Origin: Alphaproteobacteria bacterium
Lineage (GTDB): Bacteria > Pseudomonadota > Alphaproteobacteria > SHVR01
Length of the DNA stretch: 32,296 nt
NCBI GenBank assembly: GCA_009694185.1
Contig: SHVR01000032.1
Coordinates: 1-32,296, forward strand
Direction: 5' to 3'
A program made the translations under genes and the position numbers. Positions within the stretch are counted from its first letter, which is position 1; the number at the start of each line of letters is the position of its first letter. The notes beneath the pieces were generated by a model. The model was not told the DNA's origin and ran no database searches. It was given only the letters and a program-made list of their open reading frames with translations. This document shows positions 7,774-18,163 of the stretch, one piece after another.

Positions 7774-8760
7774 TCAGCCCATATAGCTCCGCGCACCCTC
7801 GTCGCGGAGGAAAATGCGCACCAGATGGCGCTTGGCGTCGGCGGCGTCATGGTCGACATAGTCGGTGCGCCGATGCGCGCAATCGAAATTGGCGAGATAT
7901 TGGATCTGGCCCGGCTCCATGTCGAAATCGACGCCGAGCGCCGGATCGTTCATCACCCCGACCAGCGCATCCAGGGCCGCGACGTCCATGTTCGTGAGCG
8001 GTGTTTCGGCGAGTCGGGCGCCCGCTTCGATCAGCCGGCGGTTATAGCGGCCATAAAGCCGGCGACCCGCATAGCGGAAGATGGGGAGCGAGTGGGTGAT
8101 CGGCTCGCCCTCGCCATGCTCGCCTTGGCGGTTCCAGTGGAACGGCTGGTAGAGGCGGGCCAACAGGTCCGGGTGGCGGGCCAGCATGGCGTTATGGGCG
8201 CTTGTCAGGCTGACGACCGAGCTGCGGCCGCCCGCCGTCGCGGTGCGCAACACGAGGAGGCCGATGTAGGGCGGCGGATGGTTGAAGCCATAGTCGGTAT
8301 GCCAGATGAGTTCCTGGTTCGTCTTGTCGCCGCGCACGCGGGTCGCGATCTTGGCGCCCGTGTCGATCACGTCATAGAGGAGCGTGCCGTCGAAGGATTG
8401 CGCGACCGGCCGGGCGATCAGGCTGCTCAGAAGCCAATAGATCCGGGTCAGCTCGTCCTTGCCGTAAGCCTCGACCGGCAGCCGGTCGAGCACGACGAGG
8501 CCCGGACCCTCGTCGAGCTGGGTCTTCACTTGGCCCATGAAGGTGCTTGTGGCCGTGAGCCCATAATCGCGCGGTGACAGCACCAAGGTCGGCAAGGGGT
8601 GGCGGCTGAGGGTTGCCACCGTGGCGGCGATCTCGGCGAGACATTTATCCGGGATGGGCACAAGCCAGTCGGCGGGTGCGAGATCGGCTCGGGTCCAGGC
8701 CTTGCGCCCGGTAATCGCCCGGTCAAGGATTGTTGGCGTGACGACGTCGACTGTATTCAT
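7774..8760 (-). CDS. TauD/TfdA-type Fe(II)/2-oxoglutarate dioxygenase
   Basis: A 328-residue protein with the 2-His-1-carboxylate iron site of TauD-type oxygenases: HTDYGF gives His154 and Asp156, and NFDCAHRR gives a likely distal His296. Arg315 in RHLVRIFLRD is a candidate for binding 2-oxoglutarate. Such enzymes hydroxylate or cleave small organic substrates while decarboxylating 2-oxoglutarate; nothing in the sequence names the substrate. The ATG at 8760 lies 9 nt after the stop of the ABC exporter gene, so it is probably the last gene of that transcript. It converges on the FAD/Fe-S oxidoreductase with a 13-nt gap. Confidence 0.85.
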   Translation of the reverse strand: MNTVDVVTPTILDRAITGRKAWTRADLAPADWLVPIPDKCLAEIAATVATLSRHPLPTLVLSPRDYGLTATSTFMGQVKTQLDEGPGLVVLDRLPVEAYGKDELTRIYWLLSSLIARPVAQSFDGTLLYDVIDTGAKIATRVRGDKTNQELIWHTDYGFNHPPPYIGLLVLRTATAGGRSSVVSLTSAHNAMLARHPDLLARLYQPFHWNRQGEHGEGEPITHSLPIFRYAGRRLYGRYNRRLIEAGARLAETPLTNMDVAALDALVGVMNDPALGVDFDMEPGQIQYLANFDCAHRRTDYVDHDAADAKRHLVRIFLRDEGARSYMG

Positions 8761-8769
8761 GAGTAAAGT

Positions 8770-11700
8770 CTACTCGGCGGCGGCGGCGCCGGCAAGCTGG
8801 CGCGCCACCAGATGGGCATAGAGGCCGTTCCGGGCGAGCAGCGCCTCATGGCTGCCGCTCTCGATCAGGCGGCCCTCGTCCAGCACCAGGATCAGGTCGG
8901 CGCCGCGCACAGTGGACAATCGATGGGCGATGACCAGCGTCGTGCGATGCGCCATGAGCCGGTCGAGCGCAGTGCGAATCGCCAGCTCGCTGACCGCATC
9001 CAGATGCGACGTGGCCTCGTCCAAAATCAGGATCGGGGCGTCCTTGAGGAAGGCGCGCGCAATGGCGACCCGCTGGCGCTGGCCACCCGACAGCTGGGCG
9101 CCGCGCTCGCCGACACGGGTCTGGAGACCCTCCGGCAGGCTCGCAACGAAATCGGTCAGCGCCGCCTGTTCGATCGCCGCCAACAGTTCCGCTTCGCTCG
9201 CATCGGGCTTGGCGATCAGAATGTTGGCCCGGAGCGTGTCGTTGAAGAGATAGGTGTCCTGGGCGACGAGTGCCACGCGGCGGCGTAGATCGTCGAGCGC
9301 ATAGTCGCGAAGATCATGGCCGTCGAGACGCACGCTGCCCGCTTGCGGGTCCCAGAACCGCAACAAGAGCTGGGCCACGCTGGTCTTGCCGGCGCCGGAG
9401 GGACCGACGAGGGCAACCGTGCCGCCGGCCGCGATGGCGAGTGTCACGTCGGCAAGGGCGGGGCGCGCGCGGCCAGGGTAGGTGAAGGTGACTTGGCTGA
9501 ACGCGAGTGCCGGGCTGTCGGCCTGCCTCGGCGCCTTTGGAACGCCGGGTCCGTCGGTCACCGGCACGGGCTCATGGCGAACCGCATGCAGGCGCCGGGT
9601 GGAGGCCAGGCTGTCGGCTAGGCGGCGGCCGACTTCGGCGATCTCGTAGACCGGCAGGAAGGCCGCCATGGCCAAGAGGGTCAACATCGGCAGCATCGCG
9701 CCCTCAAGCTGCCCGCCCGCGACCATGACCGCGCCGACGCCGATCACCGCGAGACCGCCAAGCCCAATGGCCGCGTCGAGCAGGACTTTCTGCACGGTGA
9801 TGTCGCGGAAGAAGCCCATGCGCGCCTTGCTGTAGTGGGTGCCGAGGCGGGCGGCGAGAGCCCCCCGGCGGTTTTCTTGTTGGAAAGCCACGATGTCGGC
9901 CAAGCCCTGCACATTGTCGACGGCAACCGCGTTCAATTCGCCGAGCGCCTCGCGCGAGCCGCCGGCGACGCGATCCAAATGGCGGCGGGCGAGAAACGGG
10001 CTCACACCCACCGCCAGCAGCAGCGGTGCCACGGCGAGCGCCAGCGGCCAGCCATAGGCGAGCAACGTCGCCAGCACGGCGCCCGGCACCAGCACGGCGA
10101 CAAAGGCAGGCGCGATGGTGTGGGCAAAGAAATACTCGACCAGCTCCACGTCCTGGGTCGCGAGGCCGACCAGATCACCTGTGCGCCGCCGGGTCAGATA
10201 GGCGGGCGCCAGGCGGTCGAGCTGGTCGAAGAGATCGACGCGCATCTCGGCCAGCAGGCGAAAAGCCACGTCATGGGAGACCCAGGATTCGAGCCAATGC
10301 AGCAATGCGGTCATGGGCGCCAGAATGGCGAGCAGGATGAGCCATTGGTCGAACGGCTGACCATTCTTGAGCGCGGCGACGGCAAGTGCGCCAGCGACCG
10401 CCACGCCGATCAAACTGACGACCCGGAGGATGCCAAGGATCAGGGTGAGCGTGATCTTCGCCCACCATGGCGCGACCAGCCGCAACAAGGCGCCCATGGT
10501 GGCAAGCCAGCCCATGGCCTCGGCGGCCCGGATCGCTTCGGTCGGTTGTAGCGCGGTGGTATGGTCCGGTGGCTCACCGCTCGCGGCCCGGCCCCGGTTT
10601 GCCGGGACCGGCGGTTGATGGAGGGCGTCCTGGGCCTGCTCGGCCATCAGGCGCCGATAGGGTCCGGGGCGCTGGATGAGCTCGCCATGGGTGCCGCTCT
10701 CGGCAATGCGGCCCGATTCCAGGACCAGAATGCGGTCGGCGCCGATGACGCTTGAGAGCCGGTGGGCGAAGATGAGGGTCGTGCGTCCCAGCATCAGATG
10801 GTCGAGGGCGTCCTGGATCAGCCACTCGCTCTCGGCGTCGACAGACGAGAGCGCTTCATCGAGGATCAGGATCGGCGCATCGCGAAGGAGGGCTCGGGCA
10901 ATGGCAATGCGCTGGCGCTGGCCGCCGGAAAGCAGCACCCCGCGATCGCCGATGACCGTTCCATAACCCTCTGGCAGGGCCGCGACAAAGTCATGGGCGT
11001 TGGCGGCTCGGGCGGCGGCGATCAGTTCCGTTTCGGTCGCGTCCGGCTTGCCGAAGCGCAGATTGTCCTCGACCGTGCCGTGGAAGAGGAACGTGTCTTG
11101 GCTAACGAGCGCGATCTGGCGGCGGATGTCGGCAAAGGAAAGACCGCGCAGATCATGCCCACCCAGCCGGACGACGCCCGCTTGCGGGTCGTAGAGGCGC
11201 AGCAGCAGCTTGACGATCGAGGATTTGCCGGCGCCGCTCGGACCCACGATGGCGACTCGCTCGCCGGCACCGACATGAAAATCCAAGGCCGCATGGGTCG
11301 CCCGCCGGCCGCCCGGATAGGCGAAGACGACGCCCTCGAACGTCACCGTCGGCCGGAATCCGGCACGGTCGAGCGGGCGCGCGGCCGGTACTTCGCCGAC
11401 CGTGGGCCGCGCCTCCAGAAGCGTGCCGATGCCCGCCGCGGCCGAGAGGCCCACCATGCCGTAATGTAGCAGATTGGAGAGCTCGCGAAGCGGCCGGAAC
11501 GCTTCGGTGCCGAGGAGGAGGACGACCAAGAGGACGCCAAGCTCCATCTCGCCCGCCTGGACGCGCCAGGCGCCGAGCGCCACGGCAAACCCGGCGCCAA
11601 TCGCGATGCCGGCGACCGTGATGCCGTGGGTGAGCGCGTTGGTCATCAGCACCCACATGGTGGTGCGGAAGACCTCGCGGGCCCGATGGGCCAGCAGGCG

Positions 11701-12354
11701 GGCGCGCGCCGCGCTCTGGCCGAAGGCTTTCAGGGTGGCGAGGCCTTGGATGGAGTCCAGGAACTCGGCGGCGAAGCCGCCATAGGCATCGCGGCGGCGC
11801 ACGGACTGGCGGCGGTTCCAGCGATGAAAGACGGTCGGTGCCGCCAGGGTGGCGAGCGCCGCCACCAGAAACACCGTCGCCACGGCGCTGTCGAGCCAGG
11901 CGAGTGCCGCAAAGAGGGCGATCGGGGTCAGGATGGCAATGGCGACCTGGGGCAGATATTGGCCGAAATAGACCTCGAGTTGGTCGACCCCTTCGACGAG
12001 GGACACGAGCACGTCGCCGGTCCGCTCCTGGTTCACGAAGGCCGGGCCGAGGCGGTTGATATGGTCGAAGAGCCGCCGGCGGATGGTCGCCTGCACCCGG
12101 GCGGCCGTCTCGTGGGCCACCATGTCCTTGGCATATTGCAGGATGGCGCGCAGCAGGATGGCGCCCAAGATGGCGCCACCAAGCAGGATCAGCTCCACAT
12201 TGGGTGCCCCCGCATAGAGGCGAGCGAGCAGCCAGCCGAGCAGCGCCAGGCGCGCGATCGCCGCCATGGACGCCAGAAAGCCGAGCGCCACGGCCAGAGC
12301 CACGCGGCCGCGCACGCCCACCGTGAATTGCCAAAGTCGAAAATCGAAATACAT
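8770..12354 (-). CDS. Double ABC exporter, CydDC-like one-chain fusion
   Basis: A 1194-residue polypeptide with two complete exporter halves in the order membrane domain, nucleotide-binding domain, membrane domain, nucleotide-binding domain. Half one has Walker A GPSGAGKSS near 369-377, signature LSGGQRQR near 475 and Walker B ILILDEALSSVD near 495. Half two has Walker A GPSGAGKTS near 983, LSGGQRQR near 1087 and ILILDEATSHLD near 1105. Both sites look catalytically competent. CydD and CydC, which export cysteine/glutathione and support cytochrome bd assembly, are usually separate genes; similarity of both halves suggests a fused relative, but no cydAB is in the window. The frame is open far upstream over the divergent Nudix gene; MYFDFRLWQFTVG at 12354 is preferred, with an in-frame ATG at 12405 as alternative. 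Confidence 0.85.
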   Translation of the reverse strand: MYFDFRLWQFTVGVRGRVALAVALGFLASMAAIARLALLGWLLARLYAGAPNVELILLGGAILGAILLRAILQYAKDMVAHETAARVQATIRRRLFDHINRLGPAFVNQERTGDVLVSLVEGVDQLEVYFGQYLPQVAIAILTPIALFAALAWLDSAVATVFLVAALATLAAPTVFHRWNRRQSVRRRDAYGGFAAEFLDSIQGLATLKAFGQSAARARLLAHRAREVFRTTMWVLMTNALTHGITVAGIAIGAGFAVALGAWRVQAGEMELGVLLVVLLLGTEAFRPLRELSNLLHYGMVGLSAAAGIGTLLEARPTVGEVPAARPLDRAGFRPTVTFEGVVFAYPGGRRATHAALDFHVGAGERVAIVGPSGAGKSSIVKLLLRLYDPQAGVVRLGGHDLRGLSFADIRRQIALVSQDTFLFHGTVEDNLRFGKPDATETELIAAARAANAHDFVAALPEGYGTVIGDRGVLLSGGQRQRIAIARALLRDAPILILDEALSSVDAESEWLIQDALDHLMLGRTTLIFAHRLSSVIGADRILVLESGRIAESGTHGELIQRPGPYRRLMAEQAQDALHQPPVPANRGRAASGEPPDHTTALQPTEAIRAAEAMGWLATMGALLRLVAPWWAKITLTLILGILRVVSLIGVAVAGALAVAALKNGQPFDQWLILLAILAPMTALLHWLESWVSHDVAFRLLAEMRVDLFDQLDRLAPAYLTRRRTGDLVGLATQDVELVEYFFAHTIAPAFVAVLVPGAVLATLLAYGWPLALAVAPLLLAVGVSPFLARRHLDRVAGGSREALGELNAVAVDNVQGLADIVAFQQENRRGALAARLGTHYSKARMGFFRDITVQKVLLDAAIGLGGLAVIGVGAVMVAGGQLEGAMLPMLTLLAMAAFLPVYEIAEVGRRLADSLASTRRLHAVRHEPVPVTDGPGVPKAPRQADSPALAFSQVTFTYPGRARPALADVTLAIAAGGTVALVGPSGAGKTSVAQLLLRFWDPQAGSVRLDGHDLRDYALDDLRRRVALVAQDTYLFNDTLRANILIAKPDASEAELLAAIEQAALTDFVASLPEGLQTRVGERGAQLSGGQRQRVAIARAFLKDAPILILDEATSHLDAVSELAIRTALDRLMAHRTTLVIAHRLSTVRGADLILVLDEGRLIESGSHEALLARNGLYAHLVARQLAGAAAAE

Positions 12355-12468
12355 GGCGGAACCATAGTCCGTGGCCGGCTCGCCGACAACGGACAGGTCG
12401 GCCATGCTTGGCAGCGCCAGCTTTGTGTCTATGATCCGCGAGCCAAGAACATAGCCGGTAGAAACCCC
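12355..12468. promoter_or_regulatory. Divergent promoter region
   Basis: A 114-nt spacer between the ABC exporter gene (minus) and the Nudix gene (plus); both promoters are expected here. No clear palindrome or box pair was recognised. It would shrink to 63 nt if the exporter starts at 12405. Confidence 0.35.
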
Positions 12469-13308
12469 GTGACCGAAACACCCGTCACTCCTCGCCTGGC
12501 CGCCACCGTCATGCTGTTGCGTGACGGGGCAACGGGGCTTGAGGTTTTCATGGTCGCCCGCCACCACCAGATCGATTTTGCGACAGGTGCCCTGGTGTTT
12601 CCGGGTGGCGCGGTGGACCAGGCCGACAGCGATCCCAGGCTCCGCCGCCTTGCCACCTTGGCCGATCGGCTCGATGACGCGGCGCTGGCGCTGCGCGTGG
12701 CCGGGATCCGCGAATCCTTCGAGGAATGTGGCGTGCTGCTGGCGCGACCCAGGGGCTCCAGCGAGCTCGTCTCGGGCAAGCGCCTCCTGGACCTGGCGCC
12801 CCGCTACCGCGAGCCCTTGGAACAGGGCCAAGTCACCATGGCCGACATGGCCGAGGCCGAAGGGCTCGAACTCGCCCTCGACCTGATGGTGCCCTTCGCC
12901 CATTGGATCACGCCGCCGCATATGCCGAAGCGCTTCGATACGTTCTTCCTGCTGGCGCCGGCGCCAGTCGACCAGGTGGCCGAGCATGACGGGCGGGAGT
13001 CGGTCGATTCGGTCTGGATCAGGCCCGAGGATGCCATCGCCGACGCCGAGGCCGAGCGGCGCACGGTGATCTTTCCGACCCGCATGAATTTGATGAAGCT
13101 GGCCCGGAGCGCCACGGTTGGCGAGGCACTGGCGAGGGCGCGGAGCCAGCCGGTTGTGCCCGTGCTGCCAACGGTCGAACGCGTCCCTGGCGGACGCATT
13201 ATGCGCATCCCAGCCGAGGCGGGCTATGGTGCCTCGGAGATCCACCTGACCGAAATCGCCGGCCCCGGCAACCGGGTCAAGATCGTGCGCATGGTCGGCC
13301 CCGGCTGA
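12469..13308 (+). CDS. NUDT19-like Nudix hydrolase
   Basis: A 279-residue protein of the Nudix superfamily, which hydrolyse nucleoside diphosphates linked to another group. The fold begins with ATVMLLRDG and EVFMVARHH; FPGGAVD at about 44-50 and REsfEEcG at 81-88 make up the Nudix box, with an insertion of about 20 residues between the GG and RE parts as in NUDT19/RP2p-like proteins. Animal NUDT19 acts on coenzyme A and acyl-CoA; that activity is only a suggestion here. The first plausible start is the GTG at 12469, as no in-frame ATG lies close upstream. It converges on the dipeptidase gene with a 4-nt gap. Confidence 0.85.
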   Translation: MTETPVTPRLAATVMLLRDGATGLEVFMVARHHQIDFATGALVFPGGAVDQADSDPRLRRLATLADRLDDAALALRVAGIRESFEECGVLLARPRGSSELVSGKRLLDLAPRYREPLEQGQVTMADMAEAEGLELALDLMVPFAHWITPPHMPKRFDTFFLLAPAPVDQVAEHDGRESVDSVWIRPEDAIADAEAERRTVIFPTRMNLMKLARSATVGEALARARSQPVVPVLPTVERVPGGRIMRIPAEAGYGASEIHLTEIAGPGNRVKIVRMVGPG

Positions 13309-13312
13309 CCTG

Positions 13313-13864
13313 TCACATCATGGCGGTGCCGGCTTCGATGTCGCTCAGCACCGGATATTTGGCGCGGGCATCGAAGAGCTGATAGTGCCACCACTCATTG
13401 CGATAGAAGTCCCAGCCCGCCGCCGTCATCAGGCCAAGCAGCAGCAGTCGGTTCCGCTGCGCCTCGGGCGCGAGGTCGGTCGTGCCATGGTGGGAAAGCG
13501 GCCGGAGATCGTCGAAGCCGGTGCCCATGTCGAGTGCCCGCCCGTTGCCGTCCAAGAGGGTGAGATCGACCGCCGCGCCACGCGAATGAGGTGAGCCGCG
13601 CCTTGGATCGGCGATGAAATTGGGGTCGGGGGTGTGATTCCAGAGCAGCCATTGCGCCTCGCTCGGCCGAAAGGCGTCGAGAACGCGAAGCCTGAGGCCG
13701 AGGGGTTCGGCAATCGCCACGGCGCGCCGCAGGCCCTCGGCCGCGTCCTCGTTAAGATAGCAGACAGGGCGACGATAGATGGGCCGACCGGTGAAGTTGC
13801 GATCGGTGGCGTAGACGAGATCGATCTCGACGCCATGGTCGGCCGGTGAAATCTCGATGAGCAT
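13313..13864 (-). CDS. VanX-like D-Ala-D-Ala dipeptidase (M15 family)
   Basis: A 183-residue zinc peptidase of the M15D/VanX type, which cleaves D-alanyl-D-alanine. Visible are DAFRP (Arg66, substrate/transition-state arginine), SPHSRGAAVD (zinc His93 and Asp100) and EWWHYQ (catalytic Glu157, zinc His160); all key residues are present. No signal peptide is visible, so a cytoplasmic location is expected, where the family recycles dipeptide or provides glycopeptide tolerance. The ATG at 13864 has GGGAGAAG upstream; a longer form from ATG 13891 would overlap the RND stop (TAATG). It is the last gene of the TetR-MFP-RND run, an uncommon partner for an efflux pump. Confidence 0.88.
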   Translation of the reverse strand: MLIEISPADHGVEIDLVYATDRNFTGRPIYRRPVCYLNEDAAEGLRRAVAIAEPLGLRLRVLDAFRPSEAQWLLWNHTPDPNFIADPRRGSPHSRGAAVDLTLLDGNGRALDMGTGFDDLRPLSHHGTTDLAPEAQRNRLLLLGLMTAAGWDFYRNEWWHYQLFDARAKYPVLSDIEAGTAMM

Positions 13865-13890
13865 GAAGCTTCTTCTCCCGTCCCCGCGCA

Positions 13891-16800
13891 TTATTCCGCC
13901 GGCTGCGCGGCCGCGACGCGGCGCCGGACGAAATTCGCCAGATCATCGAGGAATGTCAGCAGCACCGGCACGACCACCAGCGTCAGCAGGGTCGAGGAGA
14001 TGAGGCCGCCGATCACCGCATGGGCCATGGGCGCGCGCTGTTCGGCGCCCTCGGCGATGCCCAGCGCCAGCGGTGCCATGCCGGCAATCATCGCCGCCGT
14101 GGTCATCAGGATCGGCCGAAGGCGCACCCGCGCGGCGGCGACCAGGGCGGCATCGCGGGCGAGGCCGGCGGCACGCTGCTGGTTCGAATAGTCGACCAGC
14201 AGAATCGCGTTTTTGGTAACGAGGCCCATCAGCATGATGAAGCCAATGGCCGAGAAGATGTTGAGGGTGGTGCCACCCACCAGCAGCCCAAGGACGACGC
14301 CGATGAGCGCCATGGGCAGCGAGGCCATGATGGCGAGCGGCTGTAGGAAGCGGCCGAATTGCGACGCCAGAATCAGATAGATGAAGATCACCGCGAGCAG
14401 CAGGGCACTCACCGCATAGCCCGTCGATTCGGCAATGTCCTTGGTCGAGCCGCCGAAGACGAAACGATAGCCCGCCGGCAATTTCAGGCCATCGAGCGCC
14501 GCCTTCACATCGTTACCGACGTCGCCCGTCGCCCGGCCATTTGTGTTGGCGGAGATCAGCACTTCGCGTTGCAGGTCGCGGCGGTTGATCTGGGGGGCGC
14601 CGGTGCCGGGCACCAGTTCGGCGACTTGCGAGAGCGCAACCAGCCGGGGCGTGCCGCTGGTATCGAGCTTGCTCGACGTCAAATAGATGCGATCGAGGTC
14701 GGCCCGGGTTTGCCGGAGGTCGCGCGGCAGGCGCACCAGGACGGTGTAGCTCTCGCCGTCGGGCGCCTTCCAACTACTGGCTTCTTCGCCCGCCAGCAGG
14801 GGGCGCAGGGCGTCCACGACCTGGCTCTGGCCAACGCCAAGATCGCTCGCGAGTTCGCGGCGCAGGCGCACGGCGAGGGTGGGCTTTGCAGCCTTCAAGC
14901 TGGTGTCCAGATCGACGATACCGGCAATGGTCGCCATGCGCGCCATCGCCTGTTGGCTGATGCGGTCGAGCTCGGCGATATCGCGGCCTTGCAGGCTCAC
15001 TTGAATGAGCTTCTGCGGCCCGCCGGCGGTCGGCAGCATGATGCCGATGATGATGCCGGGGATCTGGGCCAGACGCCCACGGATCGGTTGCGCGAGTTGT
15101 AGCGGAGTCAGCCGGCGCCGGCTGCGATCGACGTAGCGGACATAGACCGCGGCGACGTTCCGGCCGGGGGCGACCACGCCGCTGTTGATGACCGCGTAGC
15201 TGTAGGCGACCTCGGGAAAGTCGCGGAGTGCTACCTGCACCTGGCGAACCTTGGCCGCGGTATAGTCGAGGGAAGAGCCCACCGGCGCCTGAACGTCGAT
15301 TTGGCTCTCGCCGAGATCGGCGGGCGGCACGAATTCGGTGCCGACCAGGCGCACCATGCCGAGGCTCGCGACGAAGATCAGGAATGCCGCGGCCACGGTG
15401 ACGAGGCGGTGATGGAGGCTCCAGGCGAGCAGCCGACCATAGAGGCTCGCCAGCACGCCAAGGGCGCGTTCGGGCAAGGCGACCAGTGCCGCGAGGGCAC
15501 GCGATCGTGGCGGCCCCTTGCGATCGTGCCAGACGCTGGAGAGCATTGGATCGAGAGTGAAGCTCACGAACAGCGAGATCAATACCGCGGCCGTGACGGT
15601 AATACCGAACTGAAGGAAGAACCGGCCGACAATGCCGCCCATGAAGGCGACCGGCAGGAACACCGCAACGATAGAGAAGGTGGTGGCAAGCACCGCGAGG
15701 CCGATCTCCTCGGTGCCGTCGAGCGCGGCCCGGCGGTGATCCTTGCCCATGGCCAAGTGGCGCACGATGTTCTCGCGCACCACGATGGCGTCGTCGATCA
15801 GAATGCCGATGGCGAGCGAGAGCGCCATCAGGGTCATCATGTTGAGGGTGAAGCCGAGGAAGTAGAGGGCGGCGAACGTGCCCAGGATCGCGATCGGCAA
15901 GGTGAGGCCGGTGATCGCCGTGCTGCGCCAGCTACCCAGGAACAAGAGGACGATGAGGACCGTCAACACGCCGCCCTCGATCATGGTGCGCTGCACGTTC
16001 TTGAGCGAGTTGCGGATGCTGCGCGAGCCGTCGCGCACCGGCTTCAGCTCGACGTCGGCTGGTAGCTGGCCGCGCAGCAACTCGATCTGGGAGCGCACCG
16101 CGTCGGCCACGTCCACGGTGTTGGCGTTCTGCACCTTGACGATGTCGATGGCAAGCGCGGCCTTGCCATCGAGGAGCGCCATGCTGTCCGGCTCCTCTTC
16201 GCCGTCGACCACCGTCGCGACCTGGCCGAGATAGACCGGGGCGTTGCCGCGTTGCGCCACCACCAAGCGTTCGAGCTGCCTGGGCTCGTCCACCATGCCC
16301 TCGATCTGCACCACGAGATCGCCGGTGCCGTGGGTCAAAATGCCGGCTGGCCGGTCTTGATGCTCGCGGCGAATGGCGCCCAACACCTGGTCGACGCCGA
16401 GGCCGAGGGCCAGCAGCTTCTCGGGCTGCAATTCGACGCGGATCTGGCGCTTCACGCCGCCGACGATGATCGCGCGTCCCACCCCGCGGGCGTTCTGAAG
16501 GCGCTTGACGATCACCTGATCGGCGAGCGTCGTGAGTGCCCGGGGCGAGCGGATGTCGGAGCTGACGACGAGCGAGACGATCGGCAGCTCGTCGGGATTG
16601 AAGCGCTGGATCTCCGGCTCCTTGACCGCGTCGCGCAACCGGCCGCGGATCGCCCCCACCCGATCGCGCACATCCTGGGCGGCGATGGTCGCCCGGACCG
16701 AGAGCTCGAACTCGATGATCACCACCGATCGACCCTCGAATGAGCGCGAGGTGAGGGTCTTGATGCCGGCGATGGCGTTGACAGCCTCCTCGATCGGCCG

Positions 16801-16992
16801 GGTCACGTCGGTCTCCACCGTCTCGGGCGAGGCGCCCGGATAGTTGGTGGTGACGACGATGATGGGGAAGTCGATCTCGGGCCATTGGTCGACCGAGAGA
16901 CGATGCGCGGCAAAGAGGCCGAGCACGAGGAGCGCCACCATCATCATGGTGGCAAACACCGGATTGTCGATGCTGACGCGGGTGAGCCACAT
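13891..16992 (-). CDS. RND (HAE1-type) efflux pump, inner-membrane subunit
   Basis: A 1033-residue proton-driven drug/hydrophobe exporter of the AcrB/MdtB type. The N-terminus has the first membrane helix (residues about 10-30) and the periplasmic [14 protein letters not shown] motif. [13 protein letters not shown] gives the paired aspartates Asp400 and Asp401 of the proton relay, and [16 protein letters not shown] in the later membrane block supplies the relay lysine, so transport looks intact. Length matches the family. The ATG at 16992 lies 16 nt after the membrane fusion protein gene. No outer-membrane channel (TolC/OprM) gene is nearby, so it likely shares one encoded elsewhere. Substrate unknown. 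Confidence 0.93.
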   Translation of the reverse strand: MWLTRVSIDNPVFATMMMVALLVLGLFAAHRLSVDQWPEIDFPIIVVTTNYPGASPETVETDVTRPIEEAVNAIAGIKTLTSRSFEGRSVVIIEFELSVRATIAAQDVRDRVGAIRGRLRDAVKEPEIQRFNPDELPIVSLVVSSDIRSPRALTTLADQVIVKRLQNARGVGRAIIVGGVKRQIRVELQPEKLLALGLGVDQVLGAIRREHQDRPAGILTHGTGDLVVQIEGMVDEPRQLERLVVAQRGNAPVYLGQVATVVDGEEEPDSMALLDGKAALAIDIVKVQNANTVDVADAVRSQIELLRGQLPADVELKPVRDGSRSIRNSLKNVQRTMIEGGVLTVLIVLLFLGSWRSTAITGLTLPIAILGTFAALYFLGFTLNMMTLMALSLAIGILIDDAIVVRENIVRHLAMGKDHRRAALDGTEEIGLAVLATTFSIVAVFLPVAFMGGIVGRFFLQFGITVTAAVLISLFVSFTLDPMLSSVWHDRKGPPRSRALAALVALPERALGVLASLYGRLLAWSLHHRLVTVAAAFLIFVASLGMVRLVGTEFVPPADLGESQIDVQAPVGSSLDYTAAKVRQVQVALRDFPEVAYSYAVINSGVVAPGRNVAAVYVRYVDRSRRRLTPLQLAQPIRGRLAQIPGIIIGIMLPTAGGPQKLIQVSLQGRDIAELDRISQQAMARMATIAGIVDLDTSLKAAKPTLAVRLRRELASDLGVGQSQVVDALRPLLAGEEASSWKAPDGESYTVLVRLPRDLRQTRADLDRIYLTSSKLDTSGTPRLVALSQVAELVPGTGAPQINRRDLQREVLISANTNGRATGDVGNDVKAALDGLKLPAGYRFVFGGSTKDIAESTGYAVSALLLAVIFIYLILASQFGRFLQPLAIMASLPMALIGVVLGLLVGGTTLNIFSAIGFIMLMGLVTKNAILLVDYSNQQRAAGLARDAALVAAARVRLRPILMTTAAMIAGMAPLALGIAEGAEQRAPMAHAVIGGLISSTLLTLVVVPVLLTFLDDLANFVRRRVAAAQPAE

Positions 16993-17008
16993 GGCCGGCG
17001 CCCTACCT

Positions 17009-18163
17009 TTATTGTCCGCCGACGCGCGCCGCCATGCCAGGTTCGAGTCGGAGCGGCGCGGTCACCACCACGTCGCCCGGCTGTATGCCGCGCTCGATCC
17101 GCACCCGCCCGTCCAAGGTGGTGAGCGTGCCGAGCGTGACGGGACGACGCCGGATGTGGCCGGCCTCGATCACCAGCACATGGCTCCCGTCCGCATCGCG
17201 GCGGATCGCGTCAATGGGCAGCGCCAGCGCGTCCGCCGCTTCGCTCGCGACGATATGGCCCGCGGCAAACATACCGGTCCGCAGCATGCCGTCCGGGTTG
17301 GGCAGCACGATATGGACGGCGATCGAGCGGGAGCCGGCCAGGGTCGCGGGATTGATGCGCTGGACGCGCCCCGTAAACAGCCGGTCGCCCAAACCCTCCA
17401 CGGTGAAATCGGCGGTCTGGCCGACGGCAACGCGCGGAATGTCGCTCGCCGGCACGGTCGCCATCACCTCGAGCAGCGACAGGTCGACGATCGTCAACAG
17501 CTTGGTGTCGTTCATCGCCATCTCGCCCGGATGGATCATGCGCTCGGCGATCCAGCCATCGATGGGGGCGACCAAGTCGGCCTCGCCCAGCGCCTTTTGC
17601 GCCATGTCGATTTGCGCCTTGATTTGGCCGGCGTTGGCGGCAAGTGCCCGCGACTCCGCGTCCGCCTTGTCCATGCTGGTACGCGCCGCATAGCCGCGCG
17701 CTTCCAGGGCGGTGGTATTGGCCCGTACGCGCTCGGCATGGGCGAGCTGGGCCTCCGCGGCGTCGAGGGCGCGTTGCCGCTCTTCGAGACGCGCCTTGAG
17801 ATCGCGCGTATCGAGCCTGACCAATACCTCGCCCCGCTTGACGGCCTCGCCTTCGCGCACGGTCACCTCGCGCACCCGGGCCGCCACCTCGGTGCGCAGC
17901 AGCGCCTCATTGACGGGGCGGATCGAACCCGCGAGCGGAATCAATTGACGCAGGGTCTCCCGTCGAACAGCGCTGACCTCGATCGCCGCGAGCTCGATCA
18001 CCCGCGGCGGTTCCGGCGCCGGCGCCGCCCCGGTGGCGGGTGCGAGTGACAGGCGCCAGGCCACGAAGGCGATACCCGTTACAAGGGCGAGGGCGATCAG
18101 GCCGGGCCAGAGCCAATGTCGGGCGGTCGCGCGCGCGCGGACGCCTATTGCGGTCATGGTCAT
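17009..18163 (-). CDS. RND efflux membrane fusion protein
   Basis: A 384-residue periplasmic adaptor linking the RND pump to an outer-membrane channel. An N-terminal hydrophobic helix (about residues 18-37) anchors it; no lipobox is evident. The barrel-sandwich half motifs VREVTVREGEAVKRGEVLVRL and, after the coiled-coil hairpin, ADLVAPIDGWIAER flank an alpha-helical hairpin rich in Ala/Glu/Gln. The beta-barrel and membrane-proximal domains follow, ending with IERGIQPGDVVVTAP. The start ATG at 18163 overlaps the TetR stop (ATGA, 18160-18163), so translation of regulator and adaptor is coupled; a second ATG lies at 18157. The RND pump gene follows after 16 nt. Confidence 0.92.
   Translation of the reverse strand: MTMTAIGVRARATARHWLWPGLIALALVTGIAFVAWRLSLAPATGAAPAPEPPRVIELAAIEVSAVRRETLRQLIPLAGSIRPVNEALLRTEVAARVREVTVREGEAVKRGEVLVRLDTRDLKARLEERQRALDAAEAQLAHAERVRANTTALEARGYAARTSMDKADAESRALAANAGQIKAQIDMAQKALGEADLVAPIDGWIAERMIHPGEMAMNDTKLLTIVDLSLLEVMATVPASDIPRVAVGQTADFTVEGLGDRLFTGRVQRINPATLAGSRSIAVHIVLPNPDGMLRTGMFAAGHIVASEAADALALPIDAIRRDADGSHVLVIEAGHIRRRPVTLGTLTTLDGRVRIERGIQPGDVVVTAPLRLEPGMAARVGGQ

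Noticed and set aside
11626-12468. Long upstream extension of the Nudix frame
   Set aside because: Antisense to the exporter's first membrane domain; Nudix similarity begins only after the GTG at 12469.
12406-13245. N-terminal extension of about 280 codons to the ABC exporter frame
   Set aside because: It lies wholly antisense to the Nudix gene, is rich in Arg/His/Gly as expected for a shadow frame, and the exporter family starts at the membrane domain near 12354.
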